Below are positions 1 to 9,073 of a stretch of DNA of 64,000 nucleotides, in pieces. The stretch covers positions 62,001 through 126,000 of the forward strand of contig CADADR010000005.1 in assembly GCA_902786745.1 (NCBI GenBank), read 5' to 3'. Source of the DNA: an uncultured Bacteroidia bacterium (GTDB taxonomy: Bacteria > Bacteroidota > Bacteroidia > Bacteroidales > F082). The notes under the pieces are model-generated. The model was not told the DNA's origin and ran no database searches. It worked only from the letters and a program-made list of their open reading frames with translations. Each line of letters starts with the position of its first letter. Within the stretch, counting starts at the first letter, position 1. The position numbers and the translations under genes were made by a program.

Positions 1-18
1 TCGTCGTGAATCAGGCTT

Positions 19-26
19 CAAAGATA
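19..26 (-). promoter_or_regulatory. Promoter -7 box facing the left edge
   Basis: On the minus strand this reads TATCTTTG, the Bacteroidetes -7 consensus (TAnnTTTG). It would drive a minus-strand gene whose start lies beyond the left edge. No coding sequence for that gene is inside the window. Confidence 0.4.
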
Positions 27-49
27 CGAAATTTTGGTGGATTGTGGGT

Positions 50-360
50 CTTTCTTTCTTCCTTTTTCTTGAAAAAAAGGAAGCGAAAATTCAAGGCCGA
101 CATCATCGGACCTCCCCGCCCAACCCTGTCGGGTACTGGCATTCCCAGTCCGGGAGAACCTCATGAGACACTTCTGCTTTTGTGCTACGCCCAGACCCAA
201 AAGCCTCATCGCGGAGGAACGTCCGCGATCTCCTACGCTTTTGGGACTCCACCTCTTGCCGTCGATTCAATAGGCTGCAAGCAGCCATGTCATGCCAACG
301 TGGGTTTGTGCGATGGAGGGCATCTATGGCTGCGGTTTTGTCTCCATTGTCCGGCAATAA
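50..360 (-). repeat. Hairpin repeat family A, copy 1 (reverse orientation)
   Basis: This is an inverted copy of the repeat found four times at 11.9-15.5 kb. The shared block is the G+C-rich GGGGAGGTCCGATG stretch followed by GGCCTTGA and an A/T-rich tail (minus-strand reading). Its core hairpin has the family's layout with different sequence. The outer arms are GACCCAAAAGC (194-204) and GCTTTTGGGAC (237-247). The inner arms are ATCGCGGA (208-215) and TCCGCGAT (222-229). No convincing gene lies in 1-434; open frames here come from the repeat. Confidence 0.65.
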
Positions 361-404
361 GGTAAGGAAAGAAGAGGATAGGCTTTCTGAGTTTGATTAT
401 TATG

Positions 405-412
405 TATCTTTG
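405..412 (+). promoter_or_regulatory. Promoter -7 box of the DUF3267 gene
   Basis: TATCTTTG lies 22 bases before the ATG at 435 and matches TAnnTTTG. It supports starting the gene at 435 rather than at an earlier in-frame codon, because transcription would begin after about 418. Confidence 0.4.
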
Positions 413-434
413 CGCTGTTTTATCTGACACGACC

Positions 435-1073
435 ATGGATAACGAGAAGAACAGAAAACTAAGCGCGCGAGAGCAACGACGCTTGGACGTCTTTGAGAAG
501 ACCAGCGAAGCCCTCGTCGGGCAGGGCTACAAGAGGAACGACCTGAACATCAGCATCGTCAAGGCCAACCTCTTCGTCCTATTGCTCGCCATCCCGGTGA
601 CCGCCATCGGCGTGTTGCTTTTCGCTTGGAAGAATCCCATGGCGCTGCTGAGGCCGACACCGAAGGAGAGTCTGTTGTTCGTCGTCATATTCATAGCGCT
701 CATCGTGGCCCACGAGCTCATCCACGGCTTGACTTGGAGCGTATTTGCAGAGCATCATTTCAAAGACATCGATTTCGGGTTCATGAAGGAGTACTTGACG
801 CCTTACTGCACCTGTGCCACGCCCCTGACGAAGCGCCATTACATCTGGGGCGCTTTGATGCCATGCATTGTCCTTGGGATCATCCCTGCCCTCTTGGGGA
901 TCCTGTTGGGTTCGGGGCTGTTGTTCTGGATCGGCATCGTCATGACGCTCTCGGCGGGCGGGGATCTCATGATTGTGTGGAAGGTGATGAGGTATAAGAA
1001 GCAGGAAGGGTCAGAGGAGATCCTGATTTATGATCATCCTACACAGGCCGGGTCGGTGGTTTTTGAGAAGTAA
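435..1073 (+). CDS. DUF3267 family membrane protein (zincin-like)
   Basis: A 212-residue integral membrane protein with two hydrophobic segments before a HELIHG motif and two more after it. HExxH near a membrane segment is the signature of DUF3267, a family resembling M50-type membrane zinc proteases; proteolysis is inferred and no substrate is evident. The ATG at 435 (MDNEKNRK) is chosen because the only good promoter box (405-412) overlaps the upstream extension of the frame. It stands alone between repeat copy A1 and the 11-bp array at 1166, at the border of the defence island. The call is firm at family level and open at function level. Confidence 0.7.
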   Translation: MDNEKNRKLSAREQRRLDVFEKTSEALVGQGYKRNDLNISIVKANLFVLLLAIPVTAIGVLLFAWKNPMALLRPTPKESLLFVVIFIALIVAHELIHGLTWSVFAEHHFKDIDFGFMKEYLTPYCTCATPLTKRHYIWGALMPCIVLGIIPALLGILLGSGLLFWIGIVMTLSAGGDLMIVWKVMRYKKQEGSEEILIYDHPTQAGSVVFEK

Positions 1074-1165
1074 TATGTAGCCTTGTCGCAATGCGTCTTC
1101 AGGTAAGGCGACCTCCCCTCCAGATACACCCTTTTGTTCACCTCCAGCATCATCGATTGGTAACT

Positions 1166-1250
1166 TTTCGCATACCCTAAGCATACCCTAGGCATATCCT
1201 TCGCATATCCTAGGCATATCCAAACATATCCTTTGGGTATGGCTAGAGCG
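1166..1250 (+). repeat. 11-bp-period degenerate tandem array, copy 1
   Basis: Units of the type GCATACCCTAA, GCATACCCTAG, GCATATCCTTC, GCATATCCTAG and GCATATCCAAA follow one another at a strict 11-base step. A second array of the same unit type and orientation lies at 11690-11840, at the other end of the defence genes. No gene is visible between 1074 and 1467 apart from this array and the promoter at 1432. Confidence 0.65.
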
Positions 1251-1431
1251 AAGGAAGGGCGAAAGAAGGGCGGGAGAAGAGCAAAGGAAAAGCAAGAGAA
1301 GTGTATGTTGAGAAGCATTGATGAAAGTGCTTGATGAATTTGGGAGTTTCTTGGAGGATGGTTTTTGAATACTGAACTTAGAAAAAATGAAAAAAGTAGC
1401 AGTAAAATGAAAATAATTCAAATTTATTGTC

Positions 1432-1439
1432 TATTTTTG
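1432..1439 (+). promoter_or_regulatory. Promoter -7 box of the RloA-like gene
   Basis: TATTTTTG followed by CAGG lies 28 bases before the ATG at 1468. It matches the Bacteroidetes -7 consensus; no convincing -33 TTG is seen at the right distance. Confidence 0.45.
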
Positions 1440-1467
1440 CAGGAAAAATACAAATACATATGTTAAA

Positions 1468-2706
1468 ATGATACTTGAGATTCGTTTAGAGAACTTTTTT
1501 TCAATCAATGAAGAGGTGGTATTAGATATGCGGGCAGCGAATATCCAGTCGAAGAAGGCCAAGGATTTGGAAGGCAACACCTTTGTCTGCAATGGTGGAC
1601 GCATGCTGAAAACCGTGGCCATTTATGGAGCCAACGCCTCTGGGAAAAGCAATGTCATCAAGGCCATCCGTGCCTGTGTGCAGATGATTTTCGAGTCACA
1701 CAATTACAATGAGAACACCGTTTTCGGTTTTACACCTTTCAAATTCGGCGGCATTGGGAAGCCCAGCCGTTTCCTTATCCGCTTCCTGTTGGACGGAATT
1801 GAGTATGAGTATTCGTTTTCGATGACGAAACTTGAAATCATCACCGAGGAGTTGTATTACTATCCGCATGGTCGTCGTTCGTTGGTGTTTGCCCGTGATG
1901 AAAGAAAAGGGCCCGACAAGAAAGACATCTACGAGTTCCGTTCAGTCATCTCAAGACCGATGGACGTGGCCACCAACACTTCCAAGAAAACGCTGTTTGT
2001 CTCTCGTGCCAGTCAGATGGACAGGAAAATCGCGAAAGAGGTGTTCCAGTATTTTATGGAGCGGTTTATCTTGAATTATTTTGGCTACAATTCGTATTCC
2101 ATAGAGACTTTGCTTCACCAAAACAAGGATTCTTTGTTGAAAGTGCTGAATGTTGCCGATAGCGACATCATTGATATTCAATCGCAGCGTGAATTGAAGC
2201 CGTTGACTATGGCTACCTACGATTTGCAGAACAACCAGATTGTGTCGCGTGACGAGGTTCAGAAAATGCAGCTGAAAATTACCACTTTCCATAAGAACAA
2301 TCCAGAGATTCCGTTTGACTTTGCCACGGAAGAATCACTTGGAACGCAGGCCTTGTTTTACATGATGCTGACCATTATGAACATCATCAAGGAGAACAAG
2401 GTGCTATTGATTGACGAGATTGACACCAGTTTGCACAACAAATTGGTGGAGTATATCATCAGCCTGTTCCATCAGAGCGATTCGGCGCAGTTGATCTACA
2501 CGACCCACAACACCTATTTGCTTGACACCGACAAGTTGCGCAAAGACCAGGTGTATTTCGTGAACAAGCGACAGGATGGATCATCCGAACTCTATTCCTT
2601 GTTCGATTTCAAGGACTTCCGCGAGAACATGGACTTGGAGAAGGCCTATATGCAGGGGCGTTTTGATGCCATCCCTTATATTGACGAATCAACTATAAGC
2701 TTTTAA
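1468..2706 (+). CDS. RloA-like AAA ATPase (SMC/OLD-like, defence associated)
   Basis: A 412-residue cytoplasmic ATPase of the AAA_21/RloA type. The Walker A motif GANASGKSN is at residues 54-62. The Walker B motif VLLIDEID is at 312-319, with the catalytic Glu at 317. An H-loop TTHN has His at 347. This single-chain layout with a long middle insertion is that of RloA and of the abortive-infection protein AbiLii. The next gene, 11 bases downstream, is RloB/AbiLi-like, which strongly supports the pairing. By analogy the ATPase would sense invading nucleic acid or phage activity and license its partner. This role is inferred and the trigger is unknown. A TAnnTTTG box at 1432 gives it its own promoter. 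Confidence 0.75.
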   Translation: MILEIRLENFFSINEEVVLDMRAANIQSKKAKDLEGNTFVCNGGRMLKTVAIYGANASGKSNVIKAIRACVQMIFESHNYNENTVFGFTPFKFGGIGKPSRFLIRFLLDGIEYEYSFSMTKLEIITEELYYYPHGRRSLVFARDERKGPDKKDIYEFRSVISRPMDVATNTSKKTLFVSRASQMDRKIAKEVFQYFMERFILNYFGYNSYSIETLLHQNKDSLLKVLNVADSDIIDIQSQRELKPLTMATYDLQNNQIVSRDEVQKMQLKITTFHKNNPEIPFDFATEESLGTQALFYMMLTIMNIIKENKVLLIDEIDTSLHNKLVEYIISLFHQSDSAQLIYTTHNTYLLDTDKLRKDQVYFVNKRQDGSSELYSLFDFKDFRENMDLEKAYMQGRFDAIPYIDESTISF

Positions 2707-2717
2707 ATGTTGGGATA

Positions 2718-3260
2718 ATGGGAAAGACAGTGCGTAATTCGAGGGGAAAGACAATGAAGCCCATCTTCTTTGTCTTTTGTGAGGGCAAGACGGAAATCAA
2801 TTATGTGAAGTTCCTCCGATCCGTGTTTCGTGTGCCCATACAAGTCATCGCTAAAAAAAGCGAATCGAACATCTCTGTGGATTTCATTGAGCGTTCAAAA
2901 CGTGGTTATGTTTTGACCCAGTACGACCAGACCTTCTTGATGTTCGACATCGATGTGGAAGGGATGTTGGAGCACCTTCATAAGATTCCGAAGGCCACTT
3001 TGTTGGTATCCAACCCTTGCGTCGAATTGTGGTTTCTGCTGCATTTCCAAGGCATTGAAAAAGAAATCACTTCTGATGGTTGTTTTCGTATGCTGAAAAC
3101 CCATTCTCCGCAATACGAAAAAGGAGCATTAACCGAATTGGAGAAACGAATCCTTGTTGAAAACATGGAGAAAGCCATTGAAAGAGCGAAGAGGCTGGAG
3201 GAATACAAGAATCCATCGTCTTTGGTTTATCGGTTGATTGAGGCGATGGAGAGGGGATAA
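2718..3260 (+). CDS. RloB-like protein (TOPRIM-like fold, defence associated)
   Basis: A 180-residue RloB family protein. The N-terminal FVFCEGKTEINYVKFL block (EGxTE followed by YxxFL) and the central FLMFDIDVEG acidic motif are the conserved parts of RloB. They resemble the metal-binding acidic residues of TOPRIM nucleases. NPCVELWFLLHF is the other family-specific block. It is co-transcribed with the RloA-like ATPase, with an 11-base gap. Together they form a two-gene defence module of the RloAB/AbiL type, where RloB is the likely effector nuclease. Nuclease action is inferred from the fold, not shown by the sequence. Confidence 0.7.
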   Translation: MGKTVRNSRGKTMKPIFFVFCEGKTEINYVKFLRSVFRVPIQVIAKKSESNISVDFIERSKRGYVLTQYDQTFLMFDIDVEGMLEHLHKIPKATLLVSNPCVELWFLLHFQGIEKEITSDGCFRMLKTHSPQYEKGALTELEKRILVENMEKAIERAKRLEEYKNPSSLVYRLIEAMERG

Positions 3261-3302
3261 ATTACACTTTTGTAATATCTTGTGAGAAACTGAATAATTG
3301 TT

Positions 3303-3310
3303 TATTTTTG
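3303..3310 (+). promoter_or_regulatory. Promoter -7 box before the HNH gene
   Basis: TATTTTTG followed by C lies between rloB and the HNH gene. Transcription would begin near 3317, so a TTG at 3298 cannot be the start of translation. This points to the GTG at 3337, preceded by a purine-rich AAGGGAGA. The promoter could serve all four genes from 3337 to 11050. Confidence 0.45.
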
Positions 3311-3336
3311 CGTCAAATTATGAAGGGAGAAATACT

Positions 3337-4395
3337 GTGTTATTACCGCAAAATAAAGAACTATCAGTTTCAAGATTATCGGGAGTTTTTGATAAAACGG
3401 TTGCGACATATAAGTTCTATTGGTTTGTGTCGTTGCTCGATATTGTGGTGAAAGAACGGAAGACAAAGATGTCATTTTGGGAAATCATTGCTGGAATGGT
3501 AGCGGAATCATGGTATCCTATTCACTATTTCAAGCTTTCATTCGGCAAATCCGATTCGCTTTATGTTCAGTCTTTAGCTTTACAGCAAGAATTGAACATT
3601 ACGATAGACGCTGATAAAGAAAGGATTAAACGCGTTTTGCTTGATAATATTGGAAATAGTCGGGTGAAAAGCTTGTTGCGGGTTTTCGCTTTAAATGTTC
3701 CGTATCGCTTTTTGTCGCCTTGGATTGATTTTACAAATGATTATGATGTAAAAACTCGTTCACAGCGGTTTGAAAACAATTGTTTGTATGCTTTGAATGG
3801 TGAAACAATTGAACTTAATCCGATATGGAGCGATTATTTGATGGAACACTACGGTATTTTACGCGATTTTGCATTTTGGAACTTGGCCATTTTTCTGCAA
3901 AAGCGTAATCCTAATGTTCCCGATGTTCCGTCGAAACTAATAAAACCGATTTTACGCGACTCGCTCACAAAGCAGCATCAGTTTTGGGATGCTTATATCG
4001 AAACTGTTGGCTCAATTCGTTGCATTTATACCGACAAGCCTTTGGTTGTTAAAGGTTATGATTTAGACCATTTTATTCCATGGAGTTTTGTGTCGCACAA
4101 CCTGTTATGGAATCTGTTGCCAGCCGATTCAAGCATCAACTCATCGAAAAGCAACAACCTGCCGTCATTGGATAAGTATTTGAAACCATATGCGAATTTG
4201 CATCACGAAGCATTGGAAACCCTTTATACAAGGAAACCTAATGACAAGATTTTTGAGGATTATCTGACTGTCTATGATTCAGTTTCAGAGCTGATTCATC
4301 TGACTGATAAGGACTTCTGTAATGTTTTTCAGAAAACATTTTCACCAATGGTACAGATTGCTGAAAACATGGGATTTAAAATTTGGAAGCAATGA
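3337..4395 (+). CDS. HNH endonuclease domain protein
   Basis: About 352 residues. The C-terminal half carries an HNH motif: Asp244-His245 in YDLDHFIPW, Asn259 in WNLLP, and Asn268/Lys271 in INSSKSNN. HNH domains of this type cut DNA with one divalent metal. The N-terminal part (ELSVSRLSGVF, TYKFYWF, SFWEIIAGM) is a helical region seen in bacterial HNH proteins of mobile and defence loci; I cannot assign its role. GTG 3337 is preferred as start because a promoter box overlaps the region just upstream. The stop overlaps the next gene's start (ATGA), so it is translationally coupled to the methyltransferase-HIT protein and probably part of the same system as the downstream DdmDE-like pair. The region is A+T-rich. 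Confidence 0.7.
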   Translation: MLLPQNKELSVSRLSGVFDKTVATYKFYWFVSLLDIVVKERKTKMSFWEIIAGMVAESWYPIHYFKLSFGKSDSLYVQSLALQQELNITIDADKERIKRVLLDNIGNSRVKSLLRVFALNVPYRFLSPWIDFTNDYDVKTRSQRFENNCLYALNGETIELNPIWSDYLMEHYGILRDFAFWNLAIFLQKRNPNVPDVPSKLIKPILRDSLTKQHQFWDAYIETVGSIRCIYTDKPLVVKGYDLDHFIPWSFVSHNLLWNLLPADSSINSSKSNNLPSLDKYLKPYANLHHEALETLYTRKPNDKIFEDYLTVYDSVSELIHLTDKDFCNVFQKTFSPMVQIAENMGFKIWKQ

Positions 4396-5264
4396 ATGGA
4401 GTTAAGAATAATCCACACCTAACGGCCAAAGAACGGACATCGATTTCTTTCCCTACTCGCTGGCTAAAGCAAAACAACCTTCTGAAAGGTGAGATATTGG
4501 ATTTTGGTTGTGGATTCGGTTTTGATGCGGATGAGCTTCAAAAAGAAGGTTATAGTATTGTTGGATATGACAATTTTTATCGCCCTGAATACCCGACAAA
4601 GCGTTTTGACACCATCATCTGCAATTATGTTCTGAATGTGCTTGAACCCAAAGAGCAGGCAGAGGTGCTAATGGAAGTATCGGAACTGCTCAAACCAACA
4701 GGAACAGCTTATTTCACGGTTCGTCGTGACTTGAAAAGTGAGGGATTCCGCATCCATTATGTTCACAAACAGCCAACATACCAATGCAATGTTGTCCTTC
4801 CCTATAAAAGTGTATTTCTCAACGAGAATTGTGAGATATACGAATACAAGCATTTTAATAGAACCAATTACAAAGAGAAATACGAGTCGTCAAAAGGTTG
4901 CCCGTTTTGCAAATTGAACTCCAAGGTCGAATTGGTTAGTGAAACTGCTACGGCTGTAGCATTTTTTGATGGATACCCGGTGAGTAAGGGACACACGCTG
5001 ATAATACCTAAACGCCATGCGGCCAACTACTTTGATTTGTCGGATGAAGAGCAGCAAGATTTGTGGCACATGGTTAACCATTGCAAAACTATTTTGGAGA
5101 AACGATTTCACCCTGACGGTTTCAATGTTGGAATCAATGTGAACCAAGCCGCAGGGCAGAGTGTTTTTCATGTTCATATACACTTGATTCCTCGTTATAA
5201 AGGCGATGTGGAGAATCCGAAAGGCGGGGTGAGGGGTGTGATACCGACAAAGCAGAAGTACTAA
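4392..5264 (+). CDS. Fused SAM methyltransferase - HIT domain protein
   Basis: A 290-residue two-domain protein. Residues 1-165 are a class I methyltransferase with motif I ILDFGCGFG (35-43) and an acidic Asp60 after the second strand; the substrate is not evident. Residues 168-290 are a HIT hydrolase with a CPFC zinc-knuckle-like pair (170, 173), HTLIIPKRH (201-209) and the catalytic triad HVHIH (His260, 262, 264). HIT enzymes hydrolyse or transfer nucleotidyl groups, for example AMP adducts. The ATG at 4392 overlaps the HNH stop by four bases and is preferred over a TTG nine bases upstream. It sits 22 bases before the DdmD-like gene. A role in processing or protecting nucleic acid ends for the system is my inference. 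Confidence 0.75.
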   Translation: MNGVKNNPHLTAKERTSISFPTRWLKQNNLLKGEILDFGCGFGFDADELQKEGYSIVGYDNFYRPEYPTKRFDTIICNYVLNVLEPKEQAEVLMEVSELLKPTGTAYFTVRRDLKSEGFRIHYVHKQPTYQCNVVLPYKSVFLNENCEIYEYKHFNRTNYKEKYESSKGCPFCKLNSKVELVSETATAVAFFDGYPVSKGHTLIIPKRHAANYFDLSDEEQQDLWHMVNHCKTILEKRFHPDGFNVGINVNQAAGQSVFHVHIHLIPRYKGDVENPKGGVRGVIPTKQKY

Positions 5265-5285
5265 GAAACGATAGTAATTGTTTTT

Positions 5286-8200
5286 ATGGAAAATAGTGTC
5301 AAAGAGAAACTAAGTAAACATGTTGAAAACATATTTAAGAAGTATGTTTCGCCTGGATTGCACATCTGTGATATAGCAACGGGAGGTGGCAAATCATATA
5401 CTATTGGAAAACTGACATGTGAATATTATCCCGATTTTTATGACCGTATTATAATCCTATGTGTTCAAAACAAATTGGTTGAAGGTATGAATCGAGAAAT
5501 AGACCGTTTTGTCTTTTCTCCTTATAGTCGCATTAAACCACACAATAAATTGGTTGTTTTGAATAACAAAGAAGTTCTATTAGAAGCTATTGCAAACGGA
5601 AGTTTGTCTGATCTGCTTGATGAGATGTGGAAGGATATTTGTGAACAAGAAAGAGACAATAAAAATGTCAGAATTAATGATTTGCGTTACAGTTATAGTT
5701 GGGTAAAGAAAGTTTCGGATGGCATAGTGGATTTGGTCAAAACATATAACGACAATAACCAAAACGACTATATCCAGCAGCAACTTGACGAAGGCGAAGC
5801 CAATCTTCGTAAGGCTGTGCGGTCTTTTTTTGAACTGTTCAAGAAACATTACGAACATACGAATCAAGGGAAAAAGATATCGATTTCTTCCCTTAAAAAA
5901 CGGTTTCCTTCTTTGGCTAAAGTTTATCCGCAGGTCGAATTTAATGACAAAAAGGTTCTTCTTATGACAGTTCATAAAGCCATGTATGGAATAGACCCTA
6001 TTCTGTCGGATAAAATCAAAATGTCAGATTTTCCAAAAAAAGACAAAAGGACATTGATGCTCTTTGATGAATCCGACCAAGCCGCAATCGCCATGAGAGA
6101 TACCATCATCGACCAATCAATTGACAATGGAGGCGGCCAAAAAAGATATGCAAATGGCTATAATGGTTATTTGCAGTATAAAGCACTCCTTGATAGTCCA
6201 GAACATATCTCCAACGAATACTATGGTGACGCATTGGAAAGTTGCATTTGCAAGTCAAGGTCGTTCATTGAGAAAAATTGGGAGAAGACTTTTGAAGGTA
6301 TAAAGCCGTACAAGAGCATTTTTCTTGATGGGAATGAAGATGTTGAAGAATACCGTAGAGGTGTGTTCTTCTCAGGCCCAGCGGTGAGGCTGAATATTGC
6401 CAAAAGCAATGATCAAACCAATTCATTTGTCTGTTATAAAAAAGGAGAAAGGCATTTTAGGCTCGTTCACAGCAAGGAAGCGGTGTCGTCGTTGAATGAA
6501 AAGTATGATACCGTTTGCCCTTTAGATGATTTCCTTTCTTTGATTTCAAGCAATATCAAGGTTTTGAAATCGCAGTTCAGCAAAGTAATTGGTGAAGCAT
6601 TGGGAAACAGTAAGGAAAGATTTAACGCTGAAATAAAGAATGTTGCCAACAACATGGCTTCAAAAGGCAATTATTATGGTTATCCTACTTTGGAAAGGGA
6701 AATTCATACCTTTTTCTCAAGGTTTGAAACAGCATCTGAATATCAATTTGAGCAACAACAGTATGAATTTATGACCAATCGAAAGAATCAGATTGAAACC
6801 AAAGATGAAAAACCATTAAAATTGCCAGATTATTCAGTTTATTCGCAAGGAGTTCAATTGTTTCAAGAAGAAATTGACGAAAAAGATAACCAACATAGAG
6901 TCAGATTATCTTGTCGTGAGATTTCTATCACTCCAGAAAAAATCATTCTCGACCTTACTCGTTTTGACAATTCGACTGTAGTGTTTTGCTCGGCTACTGC
7001 ATCAAGCATGTCCGTAGTGAGCAATTTTGACATCAAGTATCTTCAACAAATATTGGGCGAGAAATTCCACACGCTTTCTGAAAAGGATAGGATGAGATTT
7101 GATGAATTGAATCAAAGAGCATATCCCTCCCAACACCAGGTTGAAATAATACCTTTGAAACACTTTGAGTTTGAAGAAAAAAGAGAGAACCATTTAGAAC
7201 TGCCTCTGAAATACAGAGAAATGTTTTCAAAGGAGGCCCGACAAGAAGGTTTGGACGACCTTTGGTTTAGGAACACATTAAGATTGTTAAAACGAGCGGA
7301 CAAGGATTTGAAAGATGTATGTTACCAACTTTATCGTCTTTTTCAATTCATAGAAGCCTATCATTGGTTTATCAACCATGACGATGTTCATAGCATGATT
7401 TTCTTCCAAAACAGAACAGGTGACAAGGACAAAAACCAAATCCAAGTTTTGAGCAGCCTTATTGATGGTTCATACGTTTCTATGCCTTCAAAAATGAACG
7501 ATGGTATTCCGGATGACTGGGATAACATTCATATTCGCATCACAAGAGAGTGGGAAACAGTTGAGAACAACATATTAAAGGAACTTGGAGACAACAAAGA
7601 CGCTAAAATAATGTTGGTTTCTGCTTATAATAGTTTCAAAGCAGGTACAAACATGCAATATAACATACCTGAAGGATTGGATTTTGTTTCTGGCGATAAT
7701 TGGGAAACTGACAGATTGAAGTTGAAAAAAGATTGGGACGCTGTTTATTTGCAGTCTCCTACAGCATATCTTATGATGAATGAGGATGATACGGAAACCT
7801 CGTATGAGAAGAGCATTTACAACGCTATGCTTGTTTTGATGATGTTGTGCGAAAGAGGTTGTTTGTCAAAATTTGATGTTGCCCAGTGGTTGTATAAAGC
7901 CTTGTCGAATTTGTTTTATTTTAGTGAAAAGACCGAATTGGGTATTGCTGATGACAAGGCTGCATGGGCTCGGAACATTATAGAGCAGGCTGTCGGAAGG
8001 TTATGTCGTACAAGGAACAAGCCGGATACAACATATATTCTATTTGATGAGTCAATGGAATCGTATTTTGATGCATCGAAAATGGACAAATCGATGACGA
8101 TGGAGTTTAAGTCTCTTGCGGAATACATCATCCATAATAAAAGTATTGAGAAAAATGATGTTAGTTCATCGGCAGAAGTTAGAAGATGCCATGATGCTAA

Positions 8201-9068
8201 TGAAGCCCAAAGAAGGCTTGATATGGTGCGCAGGCAAGCTCTTAGATTTACTCCTCACGATGGTTGGGAAGACGATGAATATGATGAAGAAGAGGACCTC
8301 ACCGACATCCCATACAATGTTCAAAGAAGCCAACGGATGATTCAGAGTTACAAACAGACAATTATCAAAAAACCAGTAATTTCCAGTTGGGAAGATTTGG
8401 AAGATGAAGATAAGTATTTGACATTCATTCATAAATGTTATGGCGAATGGAAACGTGATGATAAAAACGAGTTTATTTGCGCATATGACCAGAACAAAAG
8501 AATATGCCCAATAAGTAAAGGCAAACAGTATCCAAATTCCATCTCCCCGTCTTTGGTGAGACTTGATGTTCTAATGAAAAATGAGGTTATAAGAAAGCAT
8601 TTTGAAAAACATGGGTTTGCTAAAGAATGGAAACAAGAAGGCTTGATACTTCACCCAAATATTCTGGCAACAGATTATGCAGGTGAAATAGGTGAGGAGG
8701 CTTTTAAGGCATTGTTGTTGCATTATACCAAATGTACAGAAGTATCACTAAGACATTTGGAGGGCAAAGACTATGAATTAGCAGATTTTGTTGTTTGTCG
8801 TGAAGATGGAAGTTATAAAATCGCATTTGATGTTAAGAACATGAATCCCAATGCAGATCATTCAGATAAAAAAGGCGATATTCCTACTTCGAAGAAGCGT
8901 GAAATGAAGAAAAAAAGGCTAGGTTGTGAGTTGATCACAGTGAATATGCTAAAATTGAATGATTCAGGTATGGACGAAATTCGGGAGATTGGCGGGTTGA
9001 TTGATGAAAAAGGAATAGTTATTCCTTCGTCAATCGAATTATTAAGGAAACTTGTTGATGAGGATTGA
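5286..9068 (+). CDS. DdmD-like SF2 helicase with C-terminal PD-(D/E)XK nuclease
   Basis: 1260 residues. The helicase motifs are all visible: Walker A ATGGGKSY with Lys36, DExx box DESD (261-264), motif III SAT (569-571) and motif VI QAVGRLCR (901-908). The long stretches between them are insertions. The C-terminus holds a restriction-endonuclease-like domain. Its opening helix reads GEIGEEAFKAL, followed by Asp1167 and the Asp1182-x-Lys1184 pair in AFDVKN. Length, motif order and the Argonaute-like gene directly after match DdmD. That helicase-nuclease is recruited by guide-loaded DdmE and degrades plasmid DNA. It follows the methyltransferase-HIT gene by 22 bases. Alternatives are a type III restriction subunit or another defence helicase-nuclease. 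Helicase plus nuclease is near certain; the DdmD assignment is likely. Confidence 0.7.
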   Translation: MENSVKEKLSKHVENIFKKYVSPGLHICDIATGGGKSYTIGKLTCEYYPDFYDRIIILCVQNKLVEGMNREIDRFVFSPYSRIKPHNKLVVLNNKEVLLEAIANGSLSDLLDEMWKDICEQERDNKNVRINDLRYSYSWVKKVSDGIVDLVKTYNDNNQNDYIQQQLDEGEANLRKAVRSFFELFKKHYEHTNQGKKISISSLKKRFPSLAKVYPQVEFNDKKVLLMTVHKAMYGIDPILSDKIKMSDFPKKDKRTLMLFDESDQAAIAMRDTIIDQSIDNGGGQKRYANGYNGYLQYKALLDSPEHISNEYYGDALESCICKSRSFIEKNWEKTFEGIKPYKSIFLDGNEDVEEYRRGVFFSGPAVRLNIAKSNDQTNSFVCYKKGERHFRLVHSKEAVSSLNEKYDTVCPLDDFLSLISSNIKVLKSQFSKVIGEALGNSKERFNAEIKNVANNMASKGNYYGYPTLEREIHTFFSRFETASEYQFEQQQYEFMTNRKNQIETKDEKPLKLPDYSVYSQGVQLFQEEIDEKDNQHRVRLSCREISITPEKIILDLTRFDNSTVVFCSATASSMSVVSNFDIKYLQQILGEKFHTLSEKDRMRFDELNQRAYPSQHQVEIIPLKHFEFEEKRENHLELPLKYREMFSKEARQEGLDDLWFRNTLRLLKRADKDLKDVCYQLYRLFQFIEAYHWFINHDDVHSMIFFQNRTGDKDKNQIQVLSSLIDGSYVSMPSKMNDGIPDDWDNIHIRITREWETVENNILKELGDNKDAKIMLVSAYNSFKAGTNMQYNIPEGLDFVSGDNWETDRLKLKKDWDAVYLQSPTAYLMMNEDDTETSYEKSIYNAMLVLMMLCERGCLSKFDVAQWLYKALSNLFYFSEKTELGIADDKAAWARNIIEQAVGRLCRTRNKPDTTYILFDESMESYFDASKMDKSMTMEFKSLAEYIIHNKSIEKNDVSSSAEVRRCHDANEAQRRLDMVRRQALRFTPHDGWEDDEYDEEEDLTDIPYNVQRSQRMIQSYKQTIIKKPVISSWEDLEDEDKYLTFIHKCYGEWKRDDKNEFICAYDQNKRICPISKGKQYPNSISPSLVRLDVLMKNEVIRKHFEKHGFAKEWKQEGLILHPNILATDYAGEIGEEAFKALLLHYTKCTEVSLRHLEGKDYELADFVVCREDGSYKIAFDVKNMNPNADHSDKKGDIPTSKKREMKKKRLGCELITVNMLKLNDSGMDEIREIGGLIDEKGIVIPSSIELLRKLVDED

Positions 9069-9073
9069 ATGGT

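Noticed and set aside
5286..9068. Type III restriction or generic DEAD-box helicase as the main call
   Set aside because: No Mod partner, and the motif spacing, length, C-terminal PD-(D/E)XK domain and following Argonaute-like gene fit DdmD better. It is kept as an alternative in the entry.
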